DNA from: Dactylosporangium sp040605635
GTDB lineage: Bacteria > Actinomycetota > Actinomycetes > Mycobacteriales > Micromonosporaceae
DNA length: 64,000 nucleotides
Assembly (NCBI RefSeq): GCF_040605635.1
Contig: NZ_JBEXDG010000008.1
Coordinates: 62,001 to 126,000 of the forward strand
Direction: 5' to 3'
Shown here: positions 34,302-43,115 of the stretch, one piece after another
Position numbering within the stretch: position 1 is the stretch's first letter
How the letters are laid out: every line of letters starts with the position of its first letter
Notes under the pieces: generated by a model
Told to the model about the DNA's origin: nothing
The model's input: the letters and a program-made list of their open reading frames with translations, nothing else
The model's database searches: none
Program-made: the position numbers and the translations under genes

Positions 34302-34696
34302 GATCGTGCCGCTACCCCGTACACCCACGGCTGATGCGAATCGACGCAGCCCGGTGTCACCGTCAGGCCAGGACGGGCCGTGCGGACGGGTGAAATGGCA
34401 TAGTCAACAAGTTTCAACGTGGATGCTCAAAAGGCACCACGGCGGATCGATGGATCTCGTCGTGGTCAAAGCGGCAGGCCGCTCGCGGTTTCGGGGGACT
34501 TCGCACAGAACGGCCGATCCTTGACACAGTAATAGTCAAGATGTTCAATGGCCGCATAGTCGCGCACGTACCAACGTAATCCAACGCCGCCGTCGTTGAC
34601 AACGTTGACATCTGAGGTGGCGTCCAGCCGCTGCGTGCAGCCGACAAACGACACCCCGTCCGTGGTCCGCCAACCAAGTCCGGAGGACGTCCCCCA
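34302..34696. other. 395-base regulatory gap upstream of the GH97 gene
   Basis: No gene is supported. The region is clearly lower in GC than its surroundings. Two related 20-base stretches begin ATAGTCAA at 34400 and 34532, and TTGACA occurs at 34521 and again within GTTGACAACGTTGACA near 34600. A minus-strand open stretch (to 34466) reads DYYCVKDRPFCAKS, but it has no start signal or recognised family, so I do not call it. Confidence 0.5.
34520..34540 (+). promoter_or_regulatory. Inverted repeat with overlapping -35-like TTGACA
   Basis: CTTGAC and GTCAAG form a perfect six-base inverted repeat separated by nine bases. TTGACA, a consensus -35 box, lies inside the left arm. This is a plausible operator and promoter for the glycosidase gene 157 bases downstream. 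Confidence 0.4.
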
Positions 34697-36928
34697 ATGC
34701 GATATCACAAGTCCCTGCTTCGCGGCACGTTCGTGCTCGCGTTGCTGGCCACCGGCCTCACGGTCGCCGCCACGCCGGCGTCCGCCGCCACCACCTGGAC
34801 GGTGACCGGGCCGTCGGCCGGCTCCCCGACCTCCGCCCAGGTCACGCTCAACGACAACGGGACGCTGAGCTTCGCCGTGCTCAACCAGGGCCGCACGATC
34901 CTGTCGCCGTCGGCGATCGGCATCGTGACCAGCGCCGCCGACCTCAGCAGGAGCCTGGCGTTCACGACCCGCACCAACCGGACCGTCACCGAGGCCTACT
35001 CGATGACCACCGGCAAGCAGCGCAACCGGTCGACGACCTACAACGAGTCGACGCTGTCCTTCACCGGCACCGGCGGCGCCCGGCTCGACGTCGTCGTCCG
35101 CGCCTCGGACGCCGGCGCCGCCTACCGCTACGTGCTGCCCGGCAGCGGGTCGGTGACCGTCCAGCGGGAGACGTCGTCCTGGTCGGTGCCGGCGAACACC
35201 AACAGCTGGCTGGTGCCGTCGCACCGCGAGGACCAGGGCTACTGGCAGCAGACCACCGCCGGCGCCGCCGCCACCGGCACCTTCCGCAACCCGGCGCTCT
35301 TCGACGTCGCCGGCACCTTCGCGCTCGTCGCCGAGGCCGACCTCGACGGCCGGTACGCCGGCATGAGCCTGCAGCACCAGAGCGGCTCCGGCACGTTCAC
35401 CGCCGTCCTGGACAGCGGCTCGGTCACCGCGAGCCGGCCGCTGTCCACGCCGTGGCGCACCGCCGCCGTCGGCTCGCTGAGCAGCGTCACGACCTCCACC
35501 ATCGTCGACGACCTGTCCGGGCCGTCGCGGGTCGGCGACACCTCGTGGGTCAAACCCGACACCGTCACCTGGTCCTGGCTGACCGAGCACGCCAGCCCGT
35601 CGGACCAGAACCGGCAGCGGCAGTACATCGACTTCGCCGCCCGCAACGGCTGGGGTTACGTCCTGATCGACGAGGGCTGGCAGTCCAGCTGGGCGCCGAG
35701 CGTGGTGCAGTACGCCAGGGACCGCGGCGTGCAGGTCATCCTGTGGTTCAACTCCAACCAGCTCTGGACCTCCGCGCAGCGTGAGCAGTGGCTGCCGCTG
35801 ATCAAGAGCTGGGGCGTCGCCGGGGTGAAGGTCGACTTCTCCTACGAGTTCACCCAGCCGACCCTGCAGTGGTACGACGCCATCCTGGCCCGCACCGCCG
35901 AGCTCCAACTGATGATCAACTTCCATGGCTCGGCCACGCCGCGTGGCATGCAGCGCACCTGGCCGCACGTCATGACCGCCGAAGCCGTGCACGGCGCCGA
36001 GCAGTACCTGCGGGCCGGGCTCAACACGATCCTGCCCTTCACCCGCAACGCCATCAGCAGCATGGACTTCACTCCGGTCATCTTCAGCCCGTACAACCGC
36101 GACACCACCCGCGCCCACGAGCTCGCCACCTCGATCGTCTTCGAGTCCGGCTGGCAGCACCTCGCGGACAACCCCGAGAGCTACGAGTCGCAGCCCGAGG
36201 CGATGCGCATCCTCAACCAGATCCCGACCGCCTGGGACGAGACCCGGCTCCTCGGCGGACGCCCCGGCCAGGAGGCGTACTTCGCCCGCCGCAACGGCGG
36301 CAGGTGGTACGTCGCCGGCATCTCCGCCCTCGGCGCGAAGACCTACAGCACGCCGCTGTCGTTCCTCGGCTCCGGGCAGTGGCTCCTGGAGACCGTCCGG
36401 GACAACGGCGGCAACCTGCTGCGCGAGACGCGGACCGTCACCAACGCCGACACGCTCTCCGTCGCCCTCGCCGAGCGCGGTGGGTTCGCGTCCGTCGTCT
36501 GCCCGTACACCAGCGGCCTCACCACCTGCGGCACCCCGCTCGTCGGAGCGCCCCTGCGCGGCGTGCAGTCCGGGCGCTGCGTCGACGTGCCCGGCAACGT
36601 CACCACCAGCGGCACCGCCGTCGCCCTCTGGGACTGCAACGGCGGGGCCAACCAGCGCTGGAACGCGACCGCTTCGAAGCAGCTGCAGGTGTACGGCAAC
36701 AAGTGCCTGGACGTCGCCGGCGCGTCCACCGCGGACGGCGCGGCCGTGCAGATCTGGGACTGCAACGGCCAGACCAACCAGCAGTGGACGATCAACGCCA
36801 ACGGCACGGTCGTCGGCACCGGCTCCGGCAAATGCCTGGACGCCTACGACAACGGCACCGCCAACGGGACCAAGCTGATCATCTGGCCCTGCGGCGGCGG
36901 CACCAACCAGCAGTGGACACGTAGCTGA
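34697..36928 (+). CDS. Secreted GH97 glycosidase (alpha-galactosidase-like) with ricin-B lectin domain
   Basis: This 743-residue protein has a Sec signal ending near TPASAA (about residue 31). A GH97 N-terminal beta domain (~35-280) precedes the catalytic barrel (~285-550), which contains ILWFNSNQLW, Asp380 in GVKVDF and Glu429 in TAEAVHG. An Asp at the VKVDF position marks the retaining, alpha-galactosidase-like branch of GH97. The last ~125 residues are a ricin-type beta-trefoil lectin (CBM13) with repeated NQxW motifs and SGKCLD. GGAGGA nine bases upstream supports the ATG. It probably releases alpha-linked galactose from plant or microbial polysaccharides outside the cell. Confidence 0.88.
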   Translation: MRYHKSLLRGTFVLALLATGLTVAATPASAATTWTVTGPSAGSPTSAQVTLNDNGTLSFAVLNQGRTILSPSAIGIVTSAADLSRSLAFTTRTNRTVTEAYSMTTGKQRNRSTTYNESTLSFTGTGGARLDVVVRASDAGAAYRYVLPGSGSVTVQRETSSWSVPANTNSWLVPSHREDQGYWQQTTAGAAATGTFRNPALFDVAGTFALVAEADLDGRYAGMSLQHQSGSGTFTAVLDSGSVTASRPLSTPWRTAAVGSLSSVTTSTIVDDLSGPSRVGDTSWVKPDTVTWSWLTEHASPSDQNRQRQYIDFAARNGWGYVLIDEGWQSSWAPSVVQYARDRGVQVILWFNSNQLWTSAQREQWLPLIKSWGVAGVKVDFSYEFTQPTLQWYDAILARTAELQLMINFHGSATPRGMQRTWPHVMTAEAVHGAEQYLRAGLNTILPFTRNAISSMDFTPVIFSPYNRDTTRAHELATSIVFESGWQHLADNPESYESQPEAMRILNQIPTAWDETRLLGGRPGQEAYFARRNGGRWYVAGISALGAKTYSTPLSFLGSGQWLLETVRDNGGNLLRETRTVTNADTLSVALAERGGFASVVCPYTSGLTTCGTPLVGAPLRGVQSGRCVDVPGNVTTSGTAVALWDCNGGANQRWNATASKQLQVYGNKCLDVAGASTADGAAVQIWDCNGQTNQQWTINANGTVVGTGSGKCLDAYDNGTANGTKLIIWPCGGGTNQQWTRS

Positions 36929-36933
36929 TGCTC

Positions 36934-36965
36934 GATGCGGCCCCGTTCGCGGGCGGGGCCGCATC
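36934..36965. terminator. Bidirectional hairpin between GH97 and phoD genes
   Basis: A perfect 12-bp stem (GATGCGGCCCCG and its complement at 36954-36965) with an eight-base loop lies between the two convergent stops. It has no T-run but suits actinomycete terminators. Confidence 0.7.
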
Positions 36966-36966
36966 C

Positions 36967-38493
36967 TCATCCGCGCCGGTACTGCGCGGCCGAGCCCTTC
37001 GTGGCCGGGTCCTCGTAGGCGCCGGCCCGGCCCCGGTCGACGTGCCAGCTGGTGAGGGTGCTGACCGCGGACGCAGGGTCGGTGCGGTTGGCCACCACCC
37101 GCAGCCGGGTCGTCCACCGCTGCGGCGTCACCTCGTACACGTCATGGCCGTAGCGGTTGCCCTCGAAGTACTGCAGGTGCGGGTTGGCCGCGCCGAGCAG
37201 CGGGCCGTTCGTGGCGTTCCAGCTCGCCGAATAGGCGCTGGACGTGGCGGAGTGCGCCACGAACTCGGTGCCGATGACCGGCGCGCCGGCGTTGTCGAAG
37301 TCCGGCCTGATGTCCTGGACGAACGCGCTGTGCCAGTCGCCGGTGACGGTCACGAAGTCCGGCCCGCCGGCGTTCTGGACGTGACCGAGCAGCTCGGCGC
37401 GCTCGGCCCGGAACCCGTCCCACTGGTCGGTGAACATGAAGCCGCCGCCCGGCGCCCGCTGCTGGCTCAGGAAGATCGAGTTGATCCAGCACTGCCAGCC
37501 GCCGCCGCGCTGCGCGATCCGGTCCTTCAGCCACGCCTTCTGCTTGGCGCCCAGGATGGTCCCGTCGGCCAGGTTCTGCTCCGAACGGTGCTGTCGCAGG
37601 TCGAGCACCACGAGCTCGAGCAGGTCGCCCCACTGCCGGCTGCGGTAGATCCGCGGGTCCGGCAGCGCCGTGTCGTCGCCCTCCAGGCGCAGCGGCATGT
37701 GCTCGTACCAGCCCTGATAGGCGGCGGCGCGCCTGGCGACGAACGTGGCGGCGCCCCGCGATCCCGAGTAGTCGTTGAAGACGTCGTGATCGTCCCAGGT
37801 GAGATAGAAGGGATGCGCGGCGTGCACGTCGCGGAGCAGGGGGTCGCCCTTGTAGAGCGCGTGCAGCTTGCGATAGTCGTTCAGCGTGTACGCCGTGCCG
37901 AGCTCCGAGCCTTCGTAGATGTAGTCACCGAGGTGCACGACGAAGTCCAGGGCGCTGTCCGCGGCCAGGTCACGCATCCCCGGATATTCGCCGGCGCGGT
38001 AGTCCTGGCAGTTGAGCGACGCGAACCGGACCAGGCTCGTCGGCCCGACGGGCGCGGTCTTCGTGCGGCCCACCCGGCTGGCCTTGCCGAGCGCCGTGAA
38101 CCGGTAGTAGTAGCGCCGGCCCGGCTGCAGCCCTTCGGCGACCACGTGGACGCTGTGCCCGAGCAGTACCGACGCCGCGACACTCCCGGACGCCACGACG
38201 GTGCTCATCGCCGCGTCCGTGGCGACGGCCCAGTCGACCTGCACGATGTCGGCGAGGGGCTGGGTGTCGGCGAGCGGGTCCGGTGCGAGTCTCGTCCACA
38301 GCAGGACGCTGGTCGGCAGCGGATCGCCGGAGCCGACGCCGACGGTGAACGGCGCCGGGTCCCAGCTCGCGCCGAGCGCGGCCGCCGCGGCGTGTGCCGC
38401 CTGCGGCCCGAGCCCCTGCATCAGCGGCCAGGCGGCGCTCATCGCGCCGGCGCCGGCCGCCGCCCGCAGCAGTGTCCGTCGATCGAGTCGCAT
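36967..38493 (-). CDS. phoD: PhoD-like alkaline phosphatase, Tat-exported
   Basis: This 508-residue protein begins at the ATG at 38493 with a twin-arginine signal (DRRTLLR) and a hydrophobic stretch up to about residue 40. After a PhoD N-terminal Ig-like domain come the metal-site motifs: NCQDY, HLGDYIYEG, WDDHDVFNDY and VTGDWHSAF. PhoD enzymes are secreted phosphodiesterases/alkaline phosphatases that free phosphate from organic esters and teichoic acids. AGGA lies six bases upstream of the start. The start overlaps the upstream gene's stop (TGATG), so the two are translationally coupled. Confidence 0.93.
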   Translation of the reverse strand: MRLDRRTLLRAAAGAGAMSAAWPLMQGLGPQAAHAAAAALGASWDPAPFTVGVGSGDPLPTSVLLWTRLAPDPLADTQPLADIVQVDWAVATDAAMSTVVASGSVAASVLLGHSVHVVAEGLQPGRRYYYRFTALGKASRVGRTKTAPVGPTSLVRFASLNCQDYRAGEYPGMRDLAADSALDFVVHLGDYIYEGSELGTAYTLNDYRKLHALYKGDPLLRDVHAAHPFYLTWDDHDVFNDYSGSRGAATFVARRAAAYQGWYEHMPLRLEGDDTALPDPRIYRSRQWGDLLELVVLDLRQHRSEQNLADGTILGAKQKAWLKDRIAQRGGGWQCWINSIFLSQQRAPGGGFMFTDQWDGFRAERAELLGHVQNAGGPDFVTVTGDWHSAFVQDIRPDFDNAGAPVIGTEFVAHSATSSAYSASWNATNGPLLGAANPHLQYFEGNRYGHDVYEVTPQRWTTRLRVVANRTDPASAVSTLTSWHVDRGRAGAYEDPATKGSAAQYRRG

Positions 38494-39527
38494 CAGGATC
38501 CTCCCGTGACCACGCCGAAGGAGATCGCGTCGGCGTAGCCGTCGTTCGAGGTGCCGCCGGCACGGGTGAACACCACTTCCACGCGGACGGTCCGCGCCCC
38601 GGCGGGCACCGCACCGGCGGTGGCGCGGCGCAGCAGCCCGGTCACGTTGCCCCGGTCGGCCGCGGTCACCGCCGCGAGACCGACCACGCCCAGAGAGCCG
38701 CCGGCGCTGTCGAGGAACGTGGCGGTGCACGACGCCGTGTCGTTCTGGTCGGCGTAGCCGCCGAGGTACGCGCCGAACTCGTACTGGCCCGCTCCGCCCG
38801 GCAGCGGCACCGCCTGGGTCATGCGGCTGCGCGCGCTGGTGCCGCCGCCGAAGAAGTTCGCGCCGCGGTTCGCCGGTCCCGGGCCCGTCTGCGTCGGGTA
38901 GCCGGCGGTGCCGTAGGCGATGACGGCGGGGCCGCCCTCGGCGACCGTCCAGCCGGAGAGGCCGGCCTCCGCTCCCGGGTTGGTCAGCAGGTTCGTGGGC
39001 TGCGTGGTCAGGACGAGGGACACGCTGTCGGCGTAGCCGTCGTTGGAGGTGCCGCCGTCGCGGGTGAACAGCAGCACGGTGCGGGCGGTGCGGCTGCCGG
39101 GCGGGACGACGCCGGACTGGGCGCGGCGCAGCAGGCCGGTGGTGCTGCCGCGGTCGGCGGCGGTGACCGGCCCCAGCACGCACACGCCGAGCGGCAGACC
39201 GGTGGCGGACAGGAACTCCACCGAGAGCCGCGCGCCGTCGTCCTGGTCGGCGTAGCCGCCGAGCCAGCCGGTGAAGTCGAACGTCGCCGACCCGGCGTCG
39301 ATCTGCGCCGTCCACGGCAGGGTCGCCTGCTGCCGGAGCCGGGTCCTCGCCACATTGCCGCCACCGGCGAAGTTCGCACCGCGATCGGCCGGGCCGGGAC
39401 CTGTCTGGGTCGGGTAGCCGGCGGTGCCGTACGCGATCACCGCCGCCGCGCCCTCGATCGTGCTCCAGCCGGTGAGGCCGGTCTCGAAACCGCCGTTGGC
39501 GATCAGGTTCGGAGTCTGCACGCGCAC
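38493..39527 (-). CDS. Protein of two tandem copies of one ~165-residue domain
   Basis: About 344 residues from the GTG at 39527 (GTG at 39521 also possible). Two repeats share NPGAEAGLSGWT-type openings, VIAYGTAGYPTQTGPGPA, RGANF, GGYADQ, TAADRG, TGLLRRA and GTSNDGYAD. Such beta-sandwich-like domains resemble carbohydrate-binding modules, but I cannot assign a family. No export signal is visible at either start. Its stop is fused to the phoD start, implying a shared task. A TACAGT -10-like box about nine bases before the GTG suggests a leaderless message. Confidence 0.72.
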   Translation of the reverse strand: MRVQTPNLIANGGFETGLTGWSTIEGAAAVIAYGTAGYPTQTGPGPADRGANFAGGGNVARTRLRQQATLPWTAQIDAGSATFDFTGWLGGYADQDDGARLSVEFLSATGLPLGVCVLGPVTAADRGSTTGLLRRAQSGVVPPGSRTARTVLLFTRDGGTSNDGYADSVSLVLTTQPTNLLTNPGAEAGLSGWTVAEGGPAVIAYGTAGYPTQTGPGPANRGANFFGGGTSARSRMTQAVPLPGGAGQYEFGAYLGGYADQNDTASCTATFLDSAGGSLGVVGLAAVTAADRGNVTGLLRRATAGAVPAGARTVRVEVVFTRAGGTSNDGYADAISFGVVTGGS

Positions 39528-39729
39528 CCCACCGCTACTGTAAAGAAGGTGGCCTAAATCGTCGTGCGTGAATCTAGCATCGAACAAGATCGAACAGAAG
39601 GCCCCGGCGTTGCGCGCGCCTGAACACGCGGCGGCCGGCGCGCATCGACCGTCACCCGAAGCGGCCACCGGTCTGACAACCGCACGGCGATGTGCTACAA
39701 ACCCACCGAACACGGGGGGAGGAATCGCT

Positions 39730-40881
39730 ATGCGTCGGTATTTCGTGGTGCTCACAGCGCTGGTCATCGGGGTGGCCGGGTGCGGATCGGGCAGCGACTC
39801 GAAGGGCTCGCCGTCCAAGGCGTCGTCCCCGTCGAAGCCGCCACCGCCGAAGGTCGCCGGGAAGCTGCTCGTCACCACCGTCAACGGGCTGAAGCTGCTC
39901 ACCCAGGAAGCCGACGGGCACATGACGATCGCGCCCTTCGACGTGCCGCGCTCCGACGACTTCGACTACGAGCTCTCCGCCGACCACAAGACGTTCGTCT
40001 ACCGCAGCGGCAAGGTCGTGACCGCGCGGACCGTCGCCGACGGCAAGGAACGCCAGATCGCCGCCGATGCCTTGGCGAGAAGCCTGTGCCTGCGCGTCTC
40101 GCCGGACGGCAGGCACGTCTCGTTCCGCCGCGCCGAGGACCTCGTCGTCGCCGACCTCGCCGGCAAGGCGACCGTGCTCGACAAGGTCAAGAAAGAGCAG
40201 TACACCCTGGGTGGGATCACGCCGGTGAGCGCCACGTCCGAGCTGACCTGCGGCGAGTGGCTGGACGACACCCACGTGAAGTTCGACCGGCGCAAGCAGA
40301 TGCCGCAGCAGGTCTCGGTCGAGATCACCGACTCCACCACCGTCGTGAAGGCCGACACCACGACCGTCGCGGTGCTCGGCGGCAAGACCCCGAAGCTGCT
40401 GGACTCGCCGAAGATGTGGCAACCCACCGCCATGTGCGGCAAGCGGGTCGCGGTCTCGCTCGGCTCGTCGAAGGAGGCCCTGCACTTCCGGGAGCGCACC
40501 GGCGACGCCGAGCTGACCAAGGACGGCACGTTCAACGGCGCCGACACCACGCTCGCCGGCACGACCGTCGGCGGCAACAGCCTCCTCTTCACCCCCGGCA
40601 CCTGCCGCCCGATCCTGTACACCACCGAGACCCGGACCTTCCAGACCGTCGACCCGGCCACGCGCGCCATCGGCAAGGACCCGATCCTCACCCTGCCCTC
40701 CGGCGGCATCGACGTCCGCCTGTACGACGACCCGGAGACCTGGCAGCCGGCGCCGGACAGCGAGGTGCTCGCCGCCGTCATCGACAAGCAGATCGTCATC
40801 ATCGACCTCAAGGCCGCCACCGCGGCCCTGGTCCCCGCCGACAACCTCGACGCCTCCGCCCGGGTCGTCGCCTGGCTCTGA
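39730..40881 (+). CDS. Lipoprotein of unknown function, beta-propeller-like
   Basis: About 383 residues from the ATG at 39730, preceded by GGGGGAGGA. A lipobox (IGVAGC, Cys17) and a Ser/Pro/Lys-rich linker precede a domain of repeated short beta strands with SADHKTFVYRSG, VSPDGRHVSFR and similar TolB/WD40-like turns. I do not recognise a specific family. It should sit on the outer membrane face. The next gene also encodes a lipoprotein. Confidence 0.75.
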   Translation: MRRYFVVLTALVIGVAGCGSGSDSKGSPSKASSPSKPPPPKVAGKLLVTTVNGLKLLTQEADGHMTIAPFDVPRSDDFDYELSADHKTFVYRSGKVVTARTVADGKERQIAADALARSLCLRVSPDGRHVSFRRAEDLVVADLAGKATVLDKVKKEQYTLGGITPVSATSELTCGEWLDDTHVKFDRRKQMPQQVSVEITDSTTVVKADTTTVAVLGGKTPKLLDSPKMWQPTAMCGKRVAVSLGSSKEALHFRERTGDAELTKDGTFNGADTTLAGTTVGGNSLLFTPGTCRPILYTTETRTFQTVDPATRAIGKDPILTLPSGGIDVRLYDDPETWQPAPDSEVLAAVIDKQIVIIDLKAATAALVPADNLDASARVVAWL

Positions 40882-40965
40882 CCGGAGCGGCCACGCAGAC
40901 CACCGGACGGCGCGTGGCGTCTATGATCCCTGCACTTGTGTGACCGAACGGGGAGGCAGAGCGCG

Positions 40966-41514
40966 ATGCGCATGCGCAGGATGATGTCGGCGCTGGTCCT
41001 GGCGTTCGCGGCCGGGCTGAGCGCGGCGTGCGGCACCGACGCCGACGACACGGCGAAGAGTGCGGCACCGGCGAGCGGCACCGCCGCGCCCAGTGCTGCG
41101 GCCAGCGGTGCGGCCAGCGGTGCGACCGGCGGTGCGACCAGTGCGGCGGCGAGCTCGCCGGTCGGCGCGAAGGCGGACACGGAGCGGATCTGCAAGAACG
41201 TCATCGCGGCCTTCGAGGCCGAGAAGATGCAGCTGCTCGAGGTGCTGCTCAAGATGGCGACCGCGGAGGACCAGGCCACCAAGGACAAGGCCAAGGCCGA
41301 CGCGGCGGCGCTCGTCGGGAGGCTCAAGACGGTCGTCGACAAGGAGACCGCGACCGCCGCCGACCCGAAGGCGAAGGCCGCGTTGCAGGCGCTCGTCGCG
41401 ACCCTCGGCAAGATGCTCACCCCGGAGGGCGTTGCCGACCCGGACTTCGAGAAGAAGCTGGACGCGGCGACGGCCGAAGCGTCCACGTACTGCCCTGGCC
41501 TCGACGCGGCGTAG
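40966..41514 (+). CDS. Small alanine-rich helical lipoprotein
   Basis: About 182 residues. The ATG at 40966 follows GGGGAGG by nine bases. Signal peptide with lipobox LSAAC (Cys22), then an Ala/Ser/Gly/Thr linker to about residue 75, and a helical domain with two cysteines (ICKNVI and TYCPGL) that may form a disulphide. I do not recognise the family. It is followed by a strong terminator. Confidence 0.75.
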   Translation: MRMRRMMSALVLAFAAGLSAACGTDADDTAKSAAPASGTAAPSAAASGAASGATGGATSAAASSPVGAKADTERICKNVIAAFEAEKMQLLEVLLKMATAEDQATKDKAKADAAALVGRLKTVVDKETATAADPKAKAALQALVATLGKMLTPEGVADPDFEKKLDAATAEASTYCPGLDAA

Positions 41515-41547
41515 GACAGCGTCGAGCTGCGGGGCGGCGGAACGGCG

Positions 41548-41582
41548 GGCGCCCCACCTCAACGGGGGAGAGGTGGGGCGCC
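41548..41582. terminator. Bidirectional terminator
   Basis: A perfect 13-bp stem (GGCGCCCCACCTC and its complement at 41570-41582) with a nine-base loop lies between the convergent lipoprotein and NlpC/P60 genes. Confidence 0.8.
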
Positions 41583-41600
41583 GTCTGTGCCGATCGAGGG

Positions 41601-42587
41601 TCAGCCCGGGCGGCCGTAGCCGTAGAGGCTGTCGATGTCGATCGGGGCAACCTTCACGACGGTGCGGCTGTTGGGGGCGTGGATGATCTGGTTGTTGCCG
41701 ATGTAGATGCCCACGTGGCCGAGGCCGTTGTAGAAGACGAGGTCGCCGGGGACCAGCTGGCTGCGGGAGATGTGGCGGACCTTGCCCCATTGCTGGGCGG
41801 CGTTGTGCGGCAGGGACACCCCGGCGGCTTTCCAGGCCATCATGGTCAGGCCGGAGCAGTCGAAGGTGTTCGGGCCGGCGGCGCCCCAGACGTACTTCTT
41901 GCCGAGCTGGGCCCAGGCGTAGTTGACGGCCTTGCCCGCGTTGCCGGAGACGGCCGGGGGCTTGCCCGGGTTCGTCGCCGGGGCCGTGGTCTTGGGTTTC
42001 GCGGCGGCTGCCGCGGCTGCCTCGGCCTTGGCCTGCAGGGTGTCGAGACGCTTGATGTCGCCCTCGATCTTCTTGCGGCGGGTGGCCAGCTCGGTCTTCT
42101 GCTGGCTTTGCGCGGCGAGGGTGTCGTTGAGGCGGCGCTGCTCGGCGTCGAAGGTGCCCTTGGCCGTGCTGTACGCGGCCAGGTCGCGCTGCTGGCTGCG
42201 GGAGATCTCCTGCAGCGTGCCGACGCGGCCGGTGAAGGCGTCCGTCGAGGTCGCGCCGAGCATGAGCGACAGGGTGCCGAGGTTGCCGCCGGTCTTGTAG
42301 GCGTTGACGGCGAACGCGGCGGCGTCGTGCTGGGCGGCGTCGAGGTCGGCCTGCAGCGGCACCAGGTCGGCCTGCAGCTTGGCGATGGCCGCCTGGGTGG
42401 CATCGAGGTCGCCGTTGACCTTGTTGTACTGCTCGACGACGAGCTCGACCTCGTTGTTGCCCTTGTCGATCTGGGCCTGGAGCTCTTCCGGGGTCGGGTC
42501 CGCGCGTGCGGCACTGGCGGGGGCGATGAGCGCCGCCACCGCAAGCGCGACGACCGCGGTGCGCATGGTCGTGCGTCCGTTGAACAC
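41601..42587 (-). CDS. Secreted NlpC/P60 peptidoglycan endopeptidase with coiled-coil N-terminus
   Basis: This 328-residue protein has a signal peptide (to about residue 30) and a long coiled coil (about 33-190), as in RipA/CwlO-type hydrolases regulated by partner proteins. A Lys/Ala/Pro linker leads to an NlpC/P60 domain with Cys244 (FDCSG), His291 (GHVGIYIG) and His303 (IIHAP). It should cut stem peptides of peptidoglycan during growth or separation. GAAGGA nine bases upstream supports the GTG at 42587. The 5' leader carries a c-di-AMP riboswitch, a common arrangement for wall hydrolases in actinomycetes. Confidence 0.93.
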   Translation of the reverse strand: MFNGRTTMRTAVVALAVAALIAPASAARADPTPEELQAQIDKGNNEVELVVEQYNKVNGDLDATQAAIAKLQADLVPLQADLDAAQHDAAAFAVNAYKTGGNLGTLSLMLGATSTDAFTGRVGTLQEISRSQQRDLAAYSTAKGTFDAEQRRLNDTLAAQSQQKTELATRRKKIEGDIKRLDTLQAKAEAAAAAAAKPKTTAPATNPGKPPAVSGNAGKAVNYAWAQLGKKYVWGAAGPNTFDCSGLTMMAWKAAGVSLPHNAAQQWGKVRHISRSQLVPGDLVFYNGLGHVGIYIGNNQIIHAPNSRTVVKVAPIDIDSLYGYGRPG

Positions 42588-42602
42588 GGGACAGTCCTTC
42601 TT

Positions 42603-42778
42603 CGCGGACCGCCTACCGGGTTAGCTGACGGATTCGGGCGAGAAGAAGGCGCGCCCTACCGCGCCCCGGTGTGGCGGGCGCGGATTCACCCCATGGGACA
42701 AACCCCGGATGGTTCCCCGGCTCATCGGCGAACGCCCGGACAGCAGGCGCGGCCGACGACTCGGCGGCGGCTGCCCGG
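42603..42778 (-). ncRNA. Cyclic-di-AMP (ydaO/yuaA) riboswitch
   Basis: On the minus strand the leader reads CGCCGAG, then GAGCCGGGGAACC, GGGGTGAATC, a variable hairpin, CGCCCGAATCCGTCAGC and TAACCCGGTAGGCG, the conserved blocks of the ydaO class in the correct order and spacing. It ends about 16 bases before the GTG of the wall hydrolase. In this class c-di-AMP binding usually turns expression off. Boundaries are approximate. Confidence 0.92.
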
Positions 42779-42780
42779 GC

Positions 42781-43115
42781 CGCCCCGGCGGGGCGACGAC
42801 GTCCGACAGCCAGCACAAACGTAACGGCGCGGAAGAGCAAAGGGGCTCGATCTAAGGCGGACTTAACGCAGACCCAAGGCGGCCCTGCGGACGACCCCTC
42901 GCAATTCGACACATTTGCAAATGCCGTACTGGTTCTGGCCCGTACGGGTTCCGCTGGAACCGCCCGAGGCAGGCGATCCTGCTCCTCGACGTGACGTTCG
43001 CCGACGGCACCCACCAGGTGCGTCGCCGGGCGTCACCCTGTCACGGCGGTGATGAGCAGCGTGACGTACAGGACGGACAGGACGACGGTCACGGGTCCAT
43101 CCTCGCCGCCGGTGG
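42781..43115. other. Gap upstream of the riboswitch and beyond the HxlR gene
   Basis: No gene is supported. The region should hold the promoter of the riboswitch transcript. It contains a perfect 12-base palindrome, CATTTGCAAATG, at 42912-42923, followed at once by an inverted repeat (CCGTAC at 42924 and GTACGG at 42942). Confidence 0.5.

Noticed and set aside
34466..34690. Small minus-strand gene ending DYYCVKDRPFCAKS...
   Set aside because: No ribosome site, no convincing start and no family; it lies in the probable promoter region of the GH97 gene.
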